Below are positions 23,502 to 32,152 of a stretch of DNA of 64,000 nt, in pieces. The stretch is taken from contig JBDTKH010000058.1 of NCBI GenBank assembly GCA_039935415.1, forward strand, positions 1 to 64,000, in the 5' to 3' direction. The DNA comes from Palsa-870 sp039935415 (GTDB lineage Bacteria > Chloroflexota > Dormibacteria > Dormibacterales > Dormibacteraceae). Position 1 is the stretch's first letter. Every line of letters starts with the position of its first letter. The notes under the pieces were generated by a model. It made no database searches, was not told where the DNA came from, and saw only the letters and a program-made list of their open reading frames with translations. Made by a program: the position numbers and the translations under genes.

Positions 23502-24677
23502 TCAGAGCTTGAGCGTCCTCATCCGTTGCATCGCTTCTTCGAGACGTGCATCCGGCGCCGTGACCGACAGGCGGAAGTAGCCCTCGCCGTGCGCACCGAA
23601 GCCGACGCCTGGCGTGATGTTCACGCCGACCTGGTCCAGCACGTGACTGGCGAAACCAATCGAGTCATAGCCCTTCGGCACGGGCGCCCACACGTAGAAA
23701 GTCGCCCGAGGAGGCTTGATGTCCCAGCCGAGGTCGTTCAGGGTCTGTGCGACGAGGCTGTGGCGCCTCGCATATACGTCGCACGCCACTCGAGTCTCCT
23801 GCTCACCCCCACTCAGAGCCTCGATCGCAGCCCACTGCACGGCCTGGAAGATGCCTGAATCGATGTTGGTCTTCAGCTGGCCAATCAACCCCACAAGGTC
23901 TGCGCGACCGCACACCCAACCCACGCGCCAGCCGGTCATGTTGTATGTCTTCGACAGCGAATGAAACTCGAGCCCTATGTCCTTCGCGCCGGCGATCTCG
24001 AAAAGAGTCAGCGGCCGGTAACCGTCGAATGCGATCTCCGAATAAGGCGCGTCGTGACAAAGGATGATGTCGTGGCGCCGGCAGAATGCAACCGCCCGTA
24101 CCAGGAACTCGCGATCGGCGACAGCGGCGGTCGGATTGTTCGGATAGTTGAGCCACATGAGCGTCGCCCGGCCCGCCACTTCATCGGGGATCGCGTCGAG
24201 GTCCGGCAGCCAGTGGTTCTGTGCTGTCAGCGGCATCACGTACGGTTCGGCCTCGGCCATCAACGCACCTGTCACGTAGACGGTGTAGCCGGGATCCGGA
24301 ACGAGCACGACGTCCCCTGGGTCGACGAGAGCAAGCGGCGCGTGTGCGATGCCGTCCTTCGATCCGATCGTGGGCAGGATTTCCGTGCTGGGGTCGAGGG
24401 CGACGCCGGCCCGATCGCTGTACCAGCTCGCGATCGCGCCGCGCAGCTCGGCAAGCCCGAAATACGACGGGTAGCGATGGTTGGCCGGGTCAGCCGCCGC
24501 TTCCTGAAGCACGCTCACGATCCGTTTGGGCGTCGGGATGTCGGGGTCGCCGATGCCCAGCGAGATCACGTCGACACCCGCCTTCTTCTTCTCCTGGACC
24601 TTGCGGTCAATCTCCGCAAAAAGGTACGGCGGGATCTTCCCCAATCGCTTCGCGCCGGTGTGCACGGTCCGGCTCAA
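23502..24677 (-). CDS. dapL: LL-diaminopimelate aminotransferase (DapL type)
   Basis: A 391-residue fold-type I aminotransferase. IGDPDIPTP is at the N-terminus, LNYPNNPTAAV and CHDAPYSEIAFDG mark the PLP pocket, and HSLSKTYNMTGWRVGW carries the PLP lysine in the form typical of DapL. It would convert tetrahydrodipicolinate directly to LL-diaminopimelate; dapA, asd and dapB at 42.6-46 kb complete that route. Start TTG 24677 overlaps the miaA stop (TTGA). A frame extending to 24764 only overlaps miaA. Other class I aminotransferase roles cannot be excluded. Confidence 0.87.
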   Translation of the reverse strand: MSRTVHTGAKRLGKIPPYLFAEIDRKVQEKKKAGVDVISLGIGDPDIPTPKRIVSVLQEAAADPANHRYPSYFGLAELRGAIASWYSDRAGVALDPSTEILPTIGSKDGIAHAPLALVDPGDVVLVPDPGYTVYVTGALMAEAEPYVMPLTAQNHWLPDLDAIPDEVAGRATLMWLNYPNNPTAAVADREFLVRAVAFCRRHDIILCHDAPYSEIAFDGYRPLTLFEIAGAKDIGLEFHSLSKTYNMTGWRVGWVCGRADLVGLIGQLKTNIDSGIFQAVQWAAIEALSGGEQETRVACDVYARRHSLVAQTLNDLGWDIKPPRATFYVWAPVPKGYDSIGFASHVLDQVGVNITPGVGFGAHGEGYFRLSVTAPDARLEEAMQRMRTLKL

Positions 24678-25561
24678 ATCGTCGCCCTCACGTAGTTGAG
24701 GATACCCGGCAGTGGATCGGGTTCGATTTCGAACCATTTGACGCGAGGATCGCGGCGCCACCATCGGAGCTGCCGCCGGGCATAACGACGATTCGACCGC
24801 GCCATGGCGTGGGGCAGCTCGTCGAGCGTGAGCTCGCCGCGAATGTGCGCCAGGGCCTCCGCGTAGCCGATCCCGGTCAGCACCGGCGCGGCCTCTGGCA
24901 CGCCCGCATCCAGCGCTGCCTGTGTCTCGGCGACCAGGCCTCGCTCCACCTGCCGAAGGCTGCGCTCCTCGAGCCTCCGGTCGACGACCTCCAGGCTGGC
25001 CGTGAGCCCGATGCGGATCGGCTCCCAGGCCGGGGGCCTACGCGTGCGCAGGCGGCGCAGCGGCGGCCCCGCGACCTGGAGGACCTCGATGGCGCGAATC
25101 ATTCGCACCGGGTTCTGCAGGTCGACTCCAGGGTCGTCGTCCAGCGCGAGCAGCCGTTCGCGCAGAGCCGCGATGGCGACAGCCTCGAGCTCGGCCCTCA
25201 GCTCAGGGTTGGGCGGCACGCCGGCGAGGCTGAAACCTTCGGTCAGCGCATCCACGTAGAGCATCGTGCCGCCCTCGACCATCGGCAGGCGACCACGCGC
25301 GCCGATGTCGGAAATCGCCTTCCCCGCACCCTCGACGTACCGTGCGGCGTTAAAGCCCGTGGCGGGGTCGACGAAGTCGATCATGTGGTACGGAACGCGG
25401 CGCCGGTGGTCCGGGCTGGGCTTGTTGGTCGCGATGTCGAGTCGCTCGTAGACCTGCTTCGAGTCGGCGACCACGATCTCCCCGTCGAGCGCAACAGCGA
25501 GGTCGAAGGCGAGCTGAGATTTGCCGATGCCGGTGGGGCCGACGATGACCGGGACGCGCAA
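24674..25561 (-). CDS. miaA: tRNA dimethylallyltransferase MiaA
   Basis: 295 residues. P-loop VGPTGIGKSQLA, DSKQVYERLDIATNKP, PYHMIDFVDP and the GGTMLYVDAL signature identify it. It adds the isopentenyl group to A37 of tRNAs, the substrate later methylthiolated by MiaB, encoded in the same run. I start at TTG 25561 (RVPVIVGPTG), 11 bases after the mutL stop. A CTG at 25576 overlapping the mutL TGA (CTGA) is an alternative, and neither has a strong Shine-Dalgarno. Confidence 0.94.
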   Translation of the reverse strand: MRVPVIVGPTGIGKSQLAFDLAVALDGEIVVADSKQVYERLDIATNKPSPDHRRRVPYHMIDFVDPATGFNAARYVEGAGKAISDIGARGRLPMVEGGTMLYVDALTEGFSLAGVPPNPELRAELEAVAIAALRERLLALDDDPGVDLQNPVRMIRAIEVLQVAGPPLRRLRTRRPPAWEPIRIGLTASLEVVDRRLEERSLRQVERGLVAETQAALDAGVPEAAPVLTGIGYAEALAHIRGELTLDELPHAMARSNRRYARRQLRWWRRDPRVKWFEIEPDPLPGILNYVRATI

Positions 25562-25572
25562 GGCCGAGTCTT

Positions 25573-27237
25573 TCAGTAGTTGCGCCGGAAGTGCCGCGTC
25601 AGCTCCTGCCACTCGATCAGCAGGCGGGTCGGGCGACCGTGAGGGCACGTGATCGACTCATCCGTCGACTCGAGGTCGATCAGCAGGCGGCGCTGCTCCG
25701 CGGCGTCGAGGGCGTCACCGAACCGGACGGCTGCATGACACGCCAGCGCGGCCGCCGCCTTCTCGACAGCGCCGTCGCCTCGCGTCTCCGCGAGGGCGGC
25801 CAGGGTTTCCTGTACCGCGGCGGTCGCGCGACCCGCCGGCATCTCAACCGGCACTGCGGTGATTCGCAGGCTGCGCGGACCGAACTCTTCATACTCCAGG
25901 CCGAGGTTGGTCAGGTCATCTCGATGGTCGACCGCGGCGGCGATCAGCGCCGGCTCGACGTCGACCGCCTGGGGGATGAGCAGCGGCTGGCTCATGCCCC
26001 GTCCGGAGCGGAGGCGCTCCAGCAGGCGGTTGTACAGGATGCGCTCGTGCGCGGCATGCTGGTCCACGAGCACCAGGCCATGCGGACCTTCCGCGACCAG
26101 GTAGCCCGGTCCTGCCTGGCCGATCGGACGCAGCAAAGCCGCTGCCGTCGCGACAACCAGGGACGGCTCCATCGTGGCGACGGCGGCCGCCGCCTCGTGA
26201 ATGGTGAGTTGCGGCGTGGCCAGCCCGCCAGTGTCAGGCTGCTCCGGGGCAACCGGCCGATAGCGAAAGGGCTCGCTGCCGTCCAGGGCCGCACGCGCTG
26301 CACGCTGCAGGGCGCCAAACACCGCCCCTTCGTCACGAAAGCGCACCTCCTTTTTGGCGGGGTGGACGTTGACGTCGATCAGCTTCGGGTCGATACCGAT
26401 GTCGATCACGGCGACCGGGTGCCTGCCCCGCTCGAGCCGGCCCTGGTAGCACTCCTCCAGGGCATAGACCAGCGAGCGGGCGCTGATCGGCCGGCCGTTG
26501 ACCGCGAGGACGATCCCATCCCGGCTCCCTCGGCTCAGCCGAGGCTGGCTCACCGCACCCGTGACAAGCGGCATTCCGACCAGCTCAAGCATCTCGACGG
26601 CGACCGGTGTTCCAAAGACCGACGCGATGGCACGCCGCCGGTCCCCATCCCCCGCCGTGCTGACAGCAGCGCGGGCATCGATCGTGAGGTGAAACCGCAC
26701 ATATGGGTGCAGGAGCGCAAACGCGCTGACCACGTCTTTGATCGCGGCCACCTCCGTCGCGTCGCTTTTCATGAACTTCAAGCGTGCCGGCACGTTCCCG
26801 AACAGGTCCCTCACCTCGATCGCAACGCCAGGCAGCAACGGACCGGAGCCCTGCTCCACCACCTCGCCGGCGCGGATCCGGATGATGGCGCCACCGGTCA
26901 CGCATTCCACGTCCGCCACGGCGGCGATGCTCGCGAGTGCCTCACCACGAAAGCCGAAGCTGCTGATGGCATCCAGGTCGGAGAGTCGCTCGACCTTGCT
27001 CGTCGCGTGCCGGAGAAAAGCCAGCGGCAGCTCCTCGGCGACGATGCCTGAGCCGTCGTCACTGACACGAATCGACGTCTTGCCCGCGCCGCGCACGTCG
27101 ATGTTGACGCGGCGTGCATCCGCGTCAAGGGCGTTCTCGATCAGCTCTTTCACGACCGACGCCGGGCGCTCGATCACCTCGCCCGCCGCGATCGCGTCGG
27201 CGACTTCCGCCGTGAGCAGCTGGATCGATCCGCTCAC
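25573..27237 (-). CDS. mutL: DNA mismatch repair protein MutL
   Basis: 554 residues. The GHKL ATPase region has IAAGEVIERPASVVKELIEN, DDGSG and GFRGEAL. The C-terminal dimerisation domain carries an endonuclease-type motif DQHAAHE, with ACHAAVRFG and CPHGRP in the metal-binding region. The last position of DQHA-X2-E-X4-E is Asn (ERILYN) instead of Glu. Start GTG 27237 overlaps the mutS stop (GTGA), so the two repair proteins are coupled. Nicking activity is likely by family but not certain given the substitution. Confidence 0.95.
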   Translation of the reverse strand: MSGSIQLLTAEVADAIAAGEVIERPASVVKELIENALDADARRVNIDVRGAGKTSIRVSDDGSGIVAEELPLAFLRHATSKVERLSDLDAISSFGFRGEALASIAAVADVECVTGGAIIRIRAGEVVEQGSGPLLPGVAIEVRDLFGNVPARLKFMKSDATEVAAIKDVVSAFALLHPYVRFHLTIDARAAVSTAGDGDRRRAIASVFGTPVAVEMLELVGMPLVTGAVSQPRLSRGSRDGIVLAVNGRPISARSLVYALEECYQGRLERGRHPVAVIDIGIDPKLIDVNVHPAKKEVRFRDEGAVFGALQRAARAALDGSEPFRYRPVAPEQPDTGGLATPQLTIHEAAAAVATMEPSLVVATAAALLRPIGQAGPGYLVAEGPHGLVLVDQHAAHERILYNRLLERLRSGRGMSQPLLIPQAVDVEPALIAAAVDHRDDLTNLGLEYEEFGPRSLRITAVPVEMPAGRATAAVQETLAALAETRGDGAVEKAAAALACHAAVRFGDALDAAEQRRLLIDLESTDESITCPHGRPTRLLIEWQELTRHFRRNY

Positions 27238-29720
27238 ACCAGCCTCGACCGCAGCTCGTAAAGCTTCTGCAGCGCCTCGAGCGGGCTCAACGAGTCCGGT
27301 TCAATCGCCTCCAGCTCCTTGCGCAACGGGTCTGGCGCCATCTCGATCGGAAGCCCGAGCTGCTGCTCGGGCGGCTCGAGTGGTCGCTGGCGCTCCAGCT
27401 CCATCAGGACCTGGCGCGCGCGTGCGATGACGCCGGAGGGCAGACCCGCGAGAGCCGCGACGTGGATCCCGTAAGAGCGGTCCGCGCCGCCCGGGACGAC
27501 CCGGTGCAGGAAGCGGACCGTCTCTCCATCCTCGAGTACCTCCACCCTCTGGTTGCTCACGCGCACCAACCTCTCCGCCAGAGCCGTCAGCTCGTGGTAG
27601 TGCGTGGCGAAAAGGGTGCGGCATCCCAGCTTCAGTGAGTCGTGAAGATGCTCGACGACCGCCTGGGCGATCGACACGCCGTCATAAGTCGACGTCCCCC
27701 TCCCCACCTCGTCGAGGATCACCAGCGACGACCGCGTCGCGTGGTTCAGGATGTTCGCCGTCTCGGTCATCTCGACCATGAACGTCGACATGCCGGCCGT
27801 GATGTCGTCGTGTGCCCCGACGCGTGTGAAGATGCGGTCAGCAAGGCCCACCACCGCGCTGTCGGCCGGCACGAAGCTCCCGCACTGCGCCAGGAGGACG
27901 ATCACCGCGGCCTGCCGGAGATATGTCGATTTGCCCGCCATGTTCGGGCCTGTGAGGATGATGATCTGATCGCCGTCCGGGTCGAGCTCGAGGTCGTTGG
28001 CCACGAAGACGCCCGCGGGCAGCCCGCGCTCGACGAGCGGGTGACGGCCGCCTTTAATGCTGAGCCGCCGACCCGCGTTGATCTCGGGCCTGCGCCAGCC
28101 TTGCTCCGACGCCGTCACCGCAAGGCTCAGGAGCGCATCGATCATGCCGATCGCCTGAGCGCTTGCCCGGAGGATCTCTGCCGACTCCGCGACGGCGGCG
28201 CCCAGGGCGTGCAGGATCTCGAGCTCGCGTTCGGCGAGCCGCCCCTGGGCCGTGAGCACAACAGCCTCTTTCTCCTTGAGCTCCGGCGTCAGGTAGCGCT
28301 CAGCGCCGGTCAGCGTCTGCTTGCGGATGTAGTCGTCTGGCAGCGGGGCGGCATTGGCGTTGCTGACCTCGATGTAGTAGCCGAAAACCCTGTTGAAGCC
28401 GACCTTCAGCGAGCGGATTCCCGTGCGGCGACGCTCGTTGGCCTCGAGGGCGCCGATCCACTCGCGCGCACCGCGCGAGGCCTCGACTATCCCGTCGAGC
28501 TCAGCGTCGTACCCTGCGCGTATCGCCCCGCCCTCCCGCGCCACCGGAGGTGGGTCCTCCACGAGGGCGCGCGACAGCGTGGCCGCCAGCTCAGGCGCCT
28601 CGCTGACCTGGCCCGCGAGCTGGCGGATCGCCAGCGCCTCCCTCGCCTCCAGCGCCTGCTGCAGCGCCGGCACCGCCTCGAGCGAGCGGCGAAGCGCAAC
28701 CAGCTCACGCGCACTCGCATGGCCCTGTGCCGCACGCGACACGAGGCGCTCGAGGTCGCCAACAGGCTTCAGCGCCCCTCCAAGGCTTTCCCGAAGCGCG
28801 GCCTCGCCCGCGAGCTCGGCCACGGCCCCCAGGCGAAGCTCGATCGACTCCGCGTCACGCATCGGAGCGCCCAGCCAGGCCCTCAAACGCCTGGCCCCGA
28901 CTGGCGTGCGCGTGTGATCGATCAGCGCGATCAACGCAGGGAGCTCGAGATTGCGCACGGTCGCCGCGTCGAGTGGCATCGTCGAGTCCGGCGAGTAGGT
29001 GCGAACCGTGAACGATCCCGGGACGACGTGCGCCTGGTTCTGCTTCAGGTAGTCGAGGACCACGCCGGCCGCCCCGACCGCCAGGGAGGCGTATTCGGCG
29101 CCGACGGACGCCGCGTACGCGATGCCCAGCAGGTCTCGCAGACGCTGCTGCCCCCTGACCGGGTCGAACCTGTATTCCTCCACCTCCGGCGGAGTGAGCA
29201 GCTCGGCCGGCGCGAGGCGCTGCAGCTCGGCGGTCAGTCGCTCGCTCGGCAGCTGGCACAGGAGCAGCTCGCCCGTCGAAACCTCGCAGGCGGCTATTCC
29301 TGACTCGTCCCCGCGCGTCCACGCCGCGACCAGGTAGTTCGGTCGCGATGGGTCGAGATACGCGTCCTCGACGACCGTGCCCGGCGTGAGGACTCGCGTG
29401 ACATCGCGGCGCACGACCTTCTGCTTGCCGGCAGGTTCCATCTGGTCGCAGATGACCACCTTGTGCCCGGCGCGCAGGAGCTTCCCGACGTACGCCTGCC
29501 AGGCGTGGTGGGGTACTCCACACATCGGTGATCGACCGCTCTTGCCCATCGGCCTTGACGTGAGAGTCACGCCCATGACCGGTGCGGCAATCTCCGCGTC
29601 CTCGAAGAAGATCTCGTAGAAGTCGCCCATCCGGAACAGGAGGATTCCGTCAGGATGCTGCTCCTTCGCCTCCCGGTACTGTCGCATCGCGGGAGTTGGA
29701 GGAGCGGTTCCTCCCGTCAC
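27234..29720 (-). CDS. mutS: DNA mismatch recognition ATPase MutS
   Basis: 828 residues. The mismatch-binding GDFYEIF (Phe-Tyr-Glu wedge) is near residue 33, followed by connector, lever and clamp domains. The ATPase domain has Walker A LTGPNMAGKSTYLR, then STFMVEM, DEVGRGTSTYDG and the ATHYHEL motif. It recognises mismatches and recruits MutL. Start GTG 29720 overlaps the miaB stop (GTGA); ATG 29687 is an alternative that still keeps the wedge. Confidence 0.96.
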   Translation of the reverse strand: MTGGTAPPTPAMRQYREAKEQHPDGILLFRMGDFYEIFFEDAEIAAPVMGVTLTSRPMGKSGRSPMCGVPHHAWQAYVGKLLRAGHKVVICDQMEPAGKQKVVRRDVTRVLTPGTVVEDAYLDPSRPNYLVAAWTRGDESGIAACEVSTGELLLCQLPSERLTAELQRLAPAELLTPPEVEEYRFDPVRGQQRLRDLLGIAYAASVGAEYASLAVGAAGVVLDYLKQNQAHVVPGSFTVRTYSPDSTMPLDAATVRNLELPALIALIDHTRTPVGARRLRAWLGAPMRDAESIELRLGAVAELAGEAALRESLGGALKPVGDLERLVSRAAQGHASARELVALRRSLEAVPALQQALEAREALAIRQLAGQVSEAPELAATLSRALVEDPPPVAREGGAIRAGYDAELDGIVEASRGAREWIGALEANERRRTGIRSLKVGFNRVFGYYIEVSNANAAPLPDDYIRKQTLTGAERYLTPELKEKEAVVLTAQGRLAERELEILHALGAAVAESAEILRASAQAIGMIDALLSLAVTASEQGWRRPEINAGRRLSIKGGRHPLVERGLPAGVFVANDLELDPDGDQIIILTGPNMAGKSTYLRQAAVIVLLAQCGSFVPADSAVVGLADRIFTRVGAHDDITAGMSTFMVEMTETANILNHATRSSLVILDEVGRGTSTYDGVSIAQAVVEHLHDSLKLGCRTLFATHYHELTALAERLVRVSNQRVEVLEDGETVRFLHRVVPGGADRSYGIHVAALAGLPSGVIARARQVLMELERQRPLEPPEQQLGLPIEMAPDPLRKELEAIEPDSLSPLEALQKLYELRSRLV

Positions 29721-31012
29721 GCTGCCGGCAACCCGATCAACTGGCCTGCGGTGGCCTGGAGGACACGCAGCGTCAACACCTGTCCCGGCGCGATGTCGCC
29801 ACCCTTCAGCACGATGGCTCGCTTGCCCTGGCGAATCCTTCCATAAGGCCGGCCGAGCTCGTCCGCGCCCTCCACGAGGACTTCGACGTCGCGTCCGATC
29901 CAGCGTGCCGTCTTGCGCGCCGCGATGCTCCGCTGCAGCGCAAGCAGGTCGTTGAGCCGCCGCAGCTTCTCACCGTCGGAGACGTCGTCCGGCATCCGGC
30001 TGGCGGCGAACGTGCCAGGTCGCGGTGAGTACATCGCAAGGTGCACCACATCGAACTCGATCTCCTCGAGCAGCGCCCGAGTGTTGAGAAAGGCCGGCTC
30101 CGACTCCCCTGGAAAGCCCACTATCACGTCGGTGGCCAGGCCGATGTCGGGCATGAGGTTTCGAGCCTGCTCGACGATCGCCCGGTAGTGACGCACCTGG
30201 TACCCGCGCGCCATGCGCTTGAGGATCGTGTCGTCGCCTGACTGCACCGGCAGCTGGAGCTCGCGGCAGACCACGTCGCTGGCGGCCATCACCTCTAGCA
30301 GCTCAGGCTCGAGGTCCTGGGGGTGCGACGTCATGAAACGGACGCGTCTGAGTCCCTGGACTGTCTCGACCTGCCTGACGAGCGCTGCGAAACCCCCAAG
30401 GCCGCTCGGGTCCCGGTAGTCGTCAACGTTCTGGCCGAGCAGCACGATCTCCTTCGCGCCGGCGGCCACCGCCTGGCGGCACTCCTCGACCACCTCGTCC
30501 ATCGGGACGTGGCTTTCGCGGCCGCGAACCCTCGGCACGATGCAGAAGGTGCAGTTGTGGTCGCAGCCCTGTATGACGCGCACGAAGTGGCTGACACCGG
30601 TGCGCCCGGCGGCCGGCAGCGCCTCACCCTGCGAGTAGTCGTATCTGGCTTCGAGGGCGGCCACGAAGTCTTCGTACTCGCCGATGGGGACCACCGCATC
30701 CAACTGTGGGAACCTCCGGCGCAGCTCGTCGCCTTCTTTCGCGACGATGCATCCGGTGACTGCGATCGTGCGCTCCGCCGTCTTCCATGCCTTCAGCTCG
30801 TGCAGCTTGGAGTAGACCCTCTCTTCTGAGGCCTGGCGCACGACGCAGGTGTTGAGGATCGCGACGTCAGCACGCTCGAGCGAGTCCTCGACGTACCCCG
30901 CGGCCAGCAGCCTACGGGCAAGGCTCTCCGAGTCGGCGGTGTTCATCTGGCAGCCGATCGTCCAGATGTGAAACGACCTGGCCTGGTTCCTGGTCTCCGC
31001 GCTGGGCGTCAG
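29717..31012 (-). CDS. miaB: tRNA methylthiotransferase MiaB, probable CTG start
   Basis: A 431-residue radical-SAM enzyme. The N-terminal UPF0004 domain needs three cysteines; here they are in TIGCQMNTADSE, NTCVV and TGCIV. The radical-SAM triad is CDHNCTFC and a TRAM domain follows. The ATG at 30946 lies after the first essential Cys. No ATG, GTG or TTG precedes it in frame back into spoVS, but CTG 31012 overlaps the spoVS stop (CTGA) and has GGAG five bases upstream. It adds ms2 to i6A37 in tRNA. Confidence 0.9.
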   Translation of the reverse strand: MTPSAETRNQARSFHIWTIGCQMNTADSESLARRLLAAGYVEDSLERADVAILNTCVVRQASEERVYSKLHELKAWKTAERTIAVTGCIVAKEGDELRRRFPQLDAVVPIGEYEDFVAALEARYDYSQGEALPAAGRTGVSHFVRVIQGCDHNCTFCIVPRVRGRESHVPMDEVVEECRQAVAAGAKEIVLLGQNVDDYRDPSGLGGFAALVRQVETVQGLRRVRFMTSHPQDLEPELLEVMAASDVVCRELQLPVQSGDDTILKRMARGYQVRHYRAIVEQARNLMPDIGLATDVIVGFPGESEPAFLNTRALLEEIEFDVVHLAMYSPRPGTFAASRMPDDVSDGEKLRRLNDLLALQRSIAARKTARWIGRDVEVLVEGADELGRPYGRIRQGKRAIVLKGGDIAPGQVLTLRVLQATAGQLIGLPAA

Positions 31013-31287
31013 CGGCTCTCCACGAGCAAGCGGATTCCGGTGCGCTCTTCGCCATCGATCGAGATGTCGATGAACGCCGGGATGCAGACCAGGTCGAGGC
31101 CGCCGGGAGCGACATAGCCCCGCGAGATGGCGATCGCCTTGACGGCCTGGTTGATGGCGCCTGCTCCGATGGCCTGGACCTCGACTCGGCCCTTGCTGCG
31201 GATCACGCCCGCGATCGCGCCTGCCACCGCGACCGGCTTTGAGGTAGCCGAAACCTTAAGCACCTCTACTGGAGCGCGCTCCGTCAT
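31009..31287 (-). CDS. spoVS: Stage V sporulation protein S (SpoVS) family
   Basis: 92 residues matching the whole SpoVS length, from VEVLKVSATSKPVAVAGAIAG to QAVKAIAISRGYVAPGGLDL and the IDISIDGEERTGIRLLVE end. It is an Alba-like nucleic-acid-binding fold. In Bacillus it affects sporulation, but homologues occur widely in non-spore-formers beside rny and ymdB, as here. Start ATG 31287; the stop overlaps the probable miaB start. Confidence 0.95.
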   Translation of the reverse strand: MTERAPVEVLKVSATSKPVAVAGAIAGVIRSKGRVEVQAIGAGAINQAVKAIAISRGYVAPGGLDLVCIPAFIDISIDGEERTGIRLLVESR

Positions 31288-31300
31288 TGCTGGAACCCCT

Positions 31301-32095
31301 TCAAATATGTTCGCGGTCGACTCGCTGGATCGATATGGCTCGTCCGGTGGAACTGTTAATGGTAACCAGAACTGAATTGAATGTCACAGGTCCAGACGCC
31401 ACGGCGAACCGGGTCGGAAGGCTGGTCAGGAAGCGCTGGATGACGATGTCCTTGTCCATGCCGATACATCCGTCGCGTGGCCCCACCATGCCGACGTCTG
31501 TGACGTAAGCCGTGCCCCCGGGCAGCACGCGGGCGTCCGCCGTCGGGATGTGTGTGTGGGTGCCGACGACCGCGCTCGCCCGCCCGTCCAGGTGCCAGCC
31601 TATGGCCGTCTTCTCCGAGGTCGCCTCGGCGTGCATGTCGCAGAAGACGATCTTCGTGCTCGAGTGCTCGGCCAGGATTGCATCGGCGGCTCGGAACGGG
31701 TCGTCGAGGCCTTCCATCGTGAAGATCCGGCCCATCAGGTTCATGACCAGGACCTCCTTGCCGCCCGCCTGGACGAGGATGGCACCCCGACCGGGTGCCC
31801 CCGGCGGATAGTTGGCCGGCCTCAGCACGCGCTCGAGCTTAGGGAGCTCGGGCAGGAACTCCTTCTGCGCAAAAACATGGTTGCCGGTGGTGATCACGTC
31901 GGCCCCGTTCCCCTTCAACTCGGACACGATCTTTGCCGTCAGGCCGAAACCACCAGCGGCGTTTTCGCCGTTAAGGATCGTGAGATCCGGGTGGAACTCC
32001 TTCTTGAGGCCCGGCAGGAGGGCCTTGACGGCGTCCCGCCCTGGGTGCCCGACCACGTCAGCCACGAAGAGAATGCGAAAGTTGTCCCCGGTCAT
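31301..32095 (-). CDS. ymdB: YmdB-family metallophosphoesterase
   Basis: 264 residues of the TIGR00282/YmdB family. The metal-ligand segments are FVADVVGHPGRDA, NGENAAGGFG, TTGNHVFAQ, FCDMHAEAT and GTHTHIPTAD. In Bacillus it is a cyclic-nucleotide phosphodiesterase that influences biofilm and motility through RNase Y. I use ATG 32095 (GTG 32098 overlaps in frame); earlier TTG codons fall inside the terminator. It sits between rny and spoVS. Confidence 0.93.
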   Translation of the reverse strand: MTGDNFRILFVADVVGHPGRDAVKALLPGLKKEFHPDLTILNGENAAGGFGLTAKIVSELKGNGADVITTGNHVFAQKEFLPELPKLERVLRPANYPPGAPGRGAILVQAGGKEVLVMNLMGRIFTMEGLDDPFRAADAILAEHSSTKIVFCDMHAEATSEKTAIGWHLDGRASAVVGTHTHIPTADARVLPGGTAYVTDVGMVGPRDGCIGMDKDIVIQRFLTSLPTRFAVASGPVTFNSVLVTINSSTGRAISIQRVDREHI

Positions 32096-32117
32096 CACGA
32101 GAAGTCTATTGGCCAAC

Positions 32118-32152
32118 AAAAAAGGGAGTCCCTAGGCGGGACTCCCTTTTTT
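32118..32152 (-). terminator. Intrinsic terminator after rny
   Basis: Perfect 15-base complementary arms AAAAAAGGGAGTCCC (32118-32132) and GGGACTCCCTTTTTT (32138-32152) around a 5-base loop. On the minus strand it gives a GC stem followed by six T, right after the rny stop. It is also symmetrical enough to work on the plus strand. It lies only about 22 bases before the ymdB start. Confidence 0.93.

Noticed and set aside
25591..27051. 486-codon frame antisense to mutL
   Set aside because: It lies wholly inside mutL on the other strand with Arg/His/Asp-rich noise composition. The same applies to the long frames antisense to mutS (27642-29303) and ftsK (37889-39595).
31301..32119. Longer ymdB starting at TTG 32119
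   Set aside because: That codon lies within the T-run of the rny terminator; ATG 32095 fits the family N-terminus.
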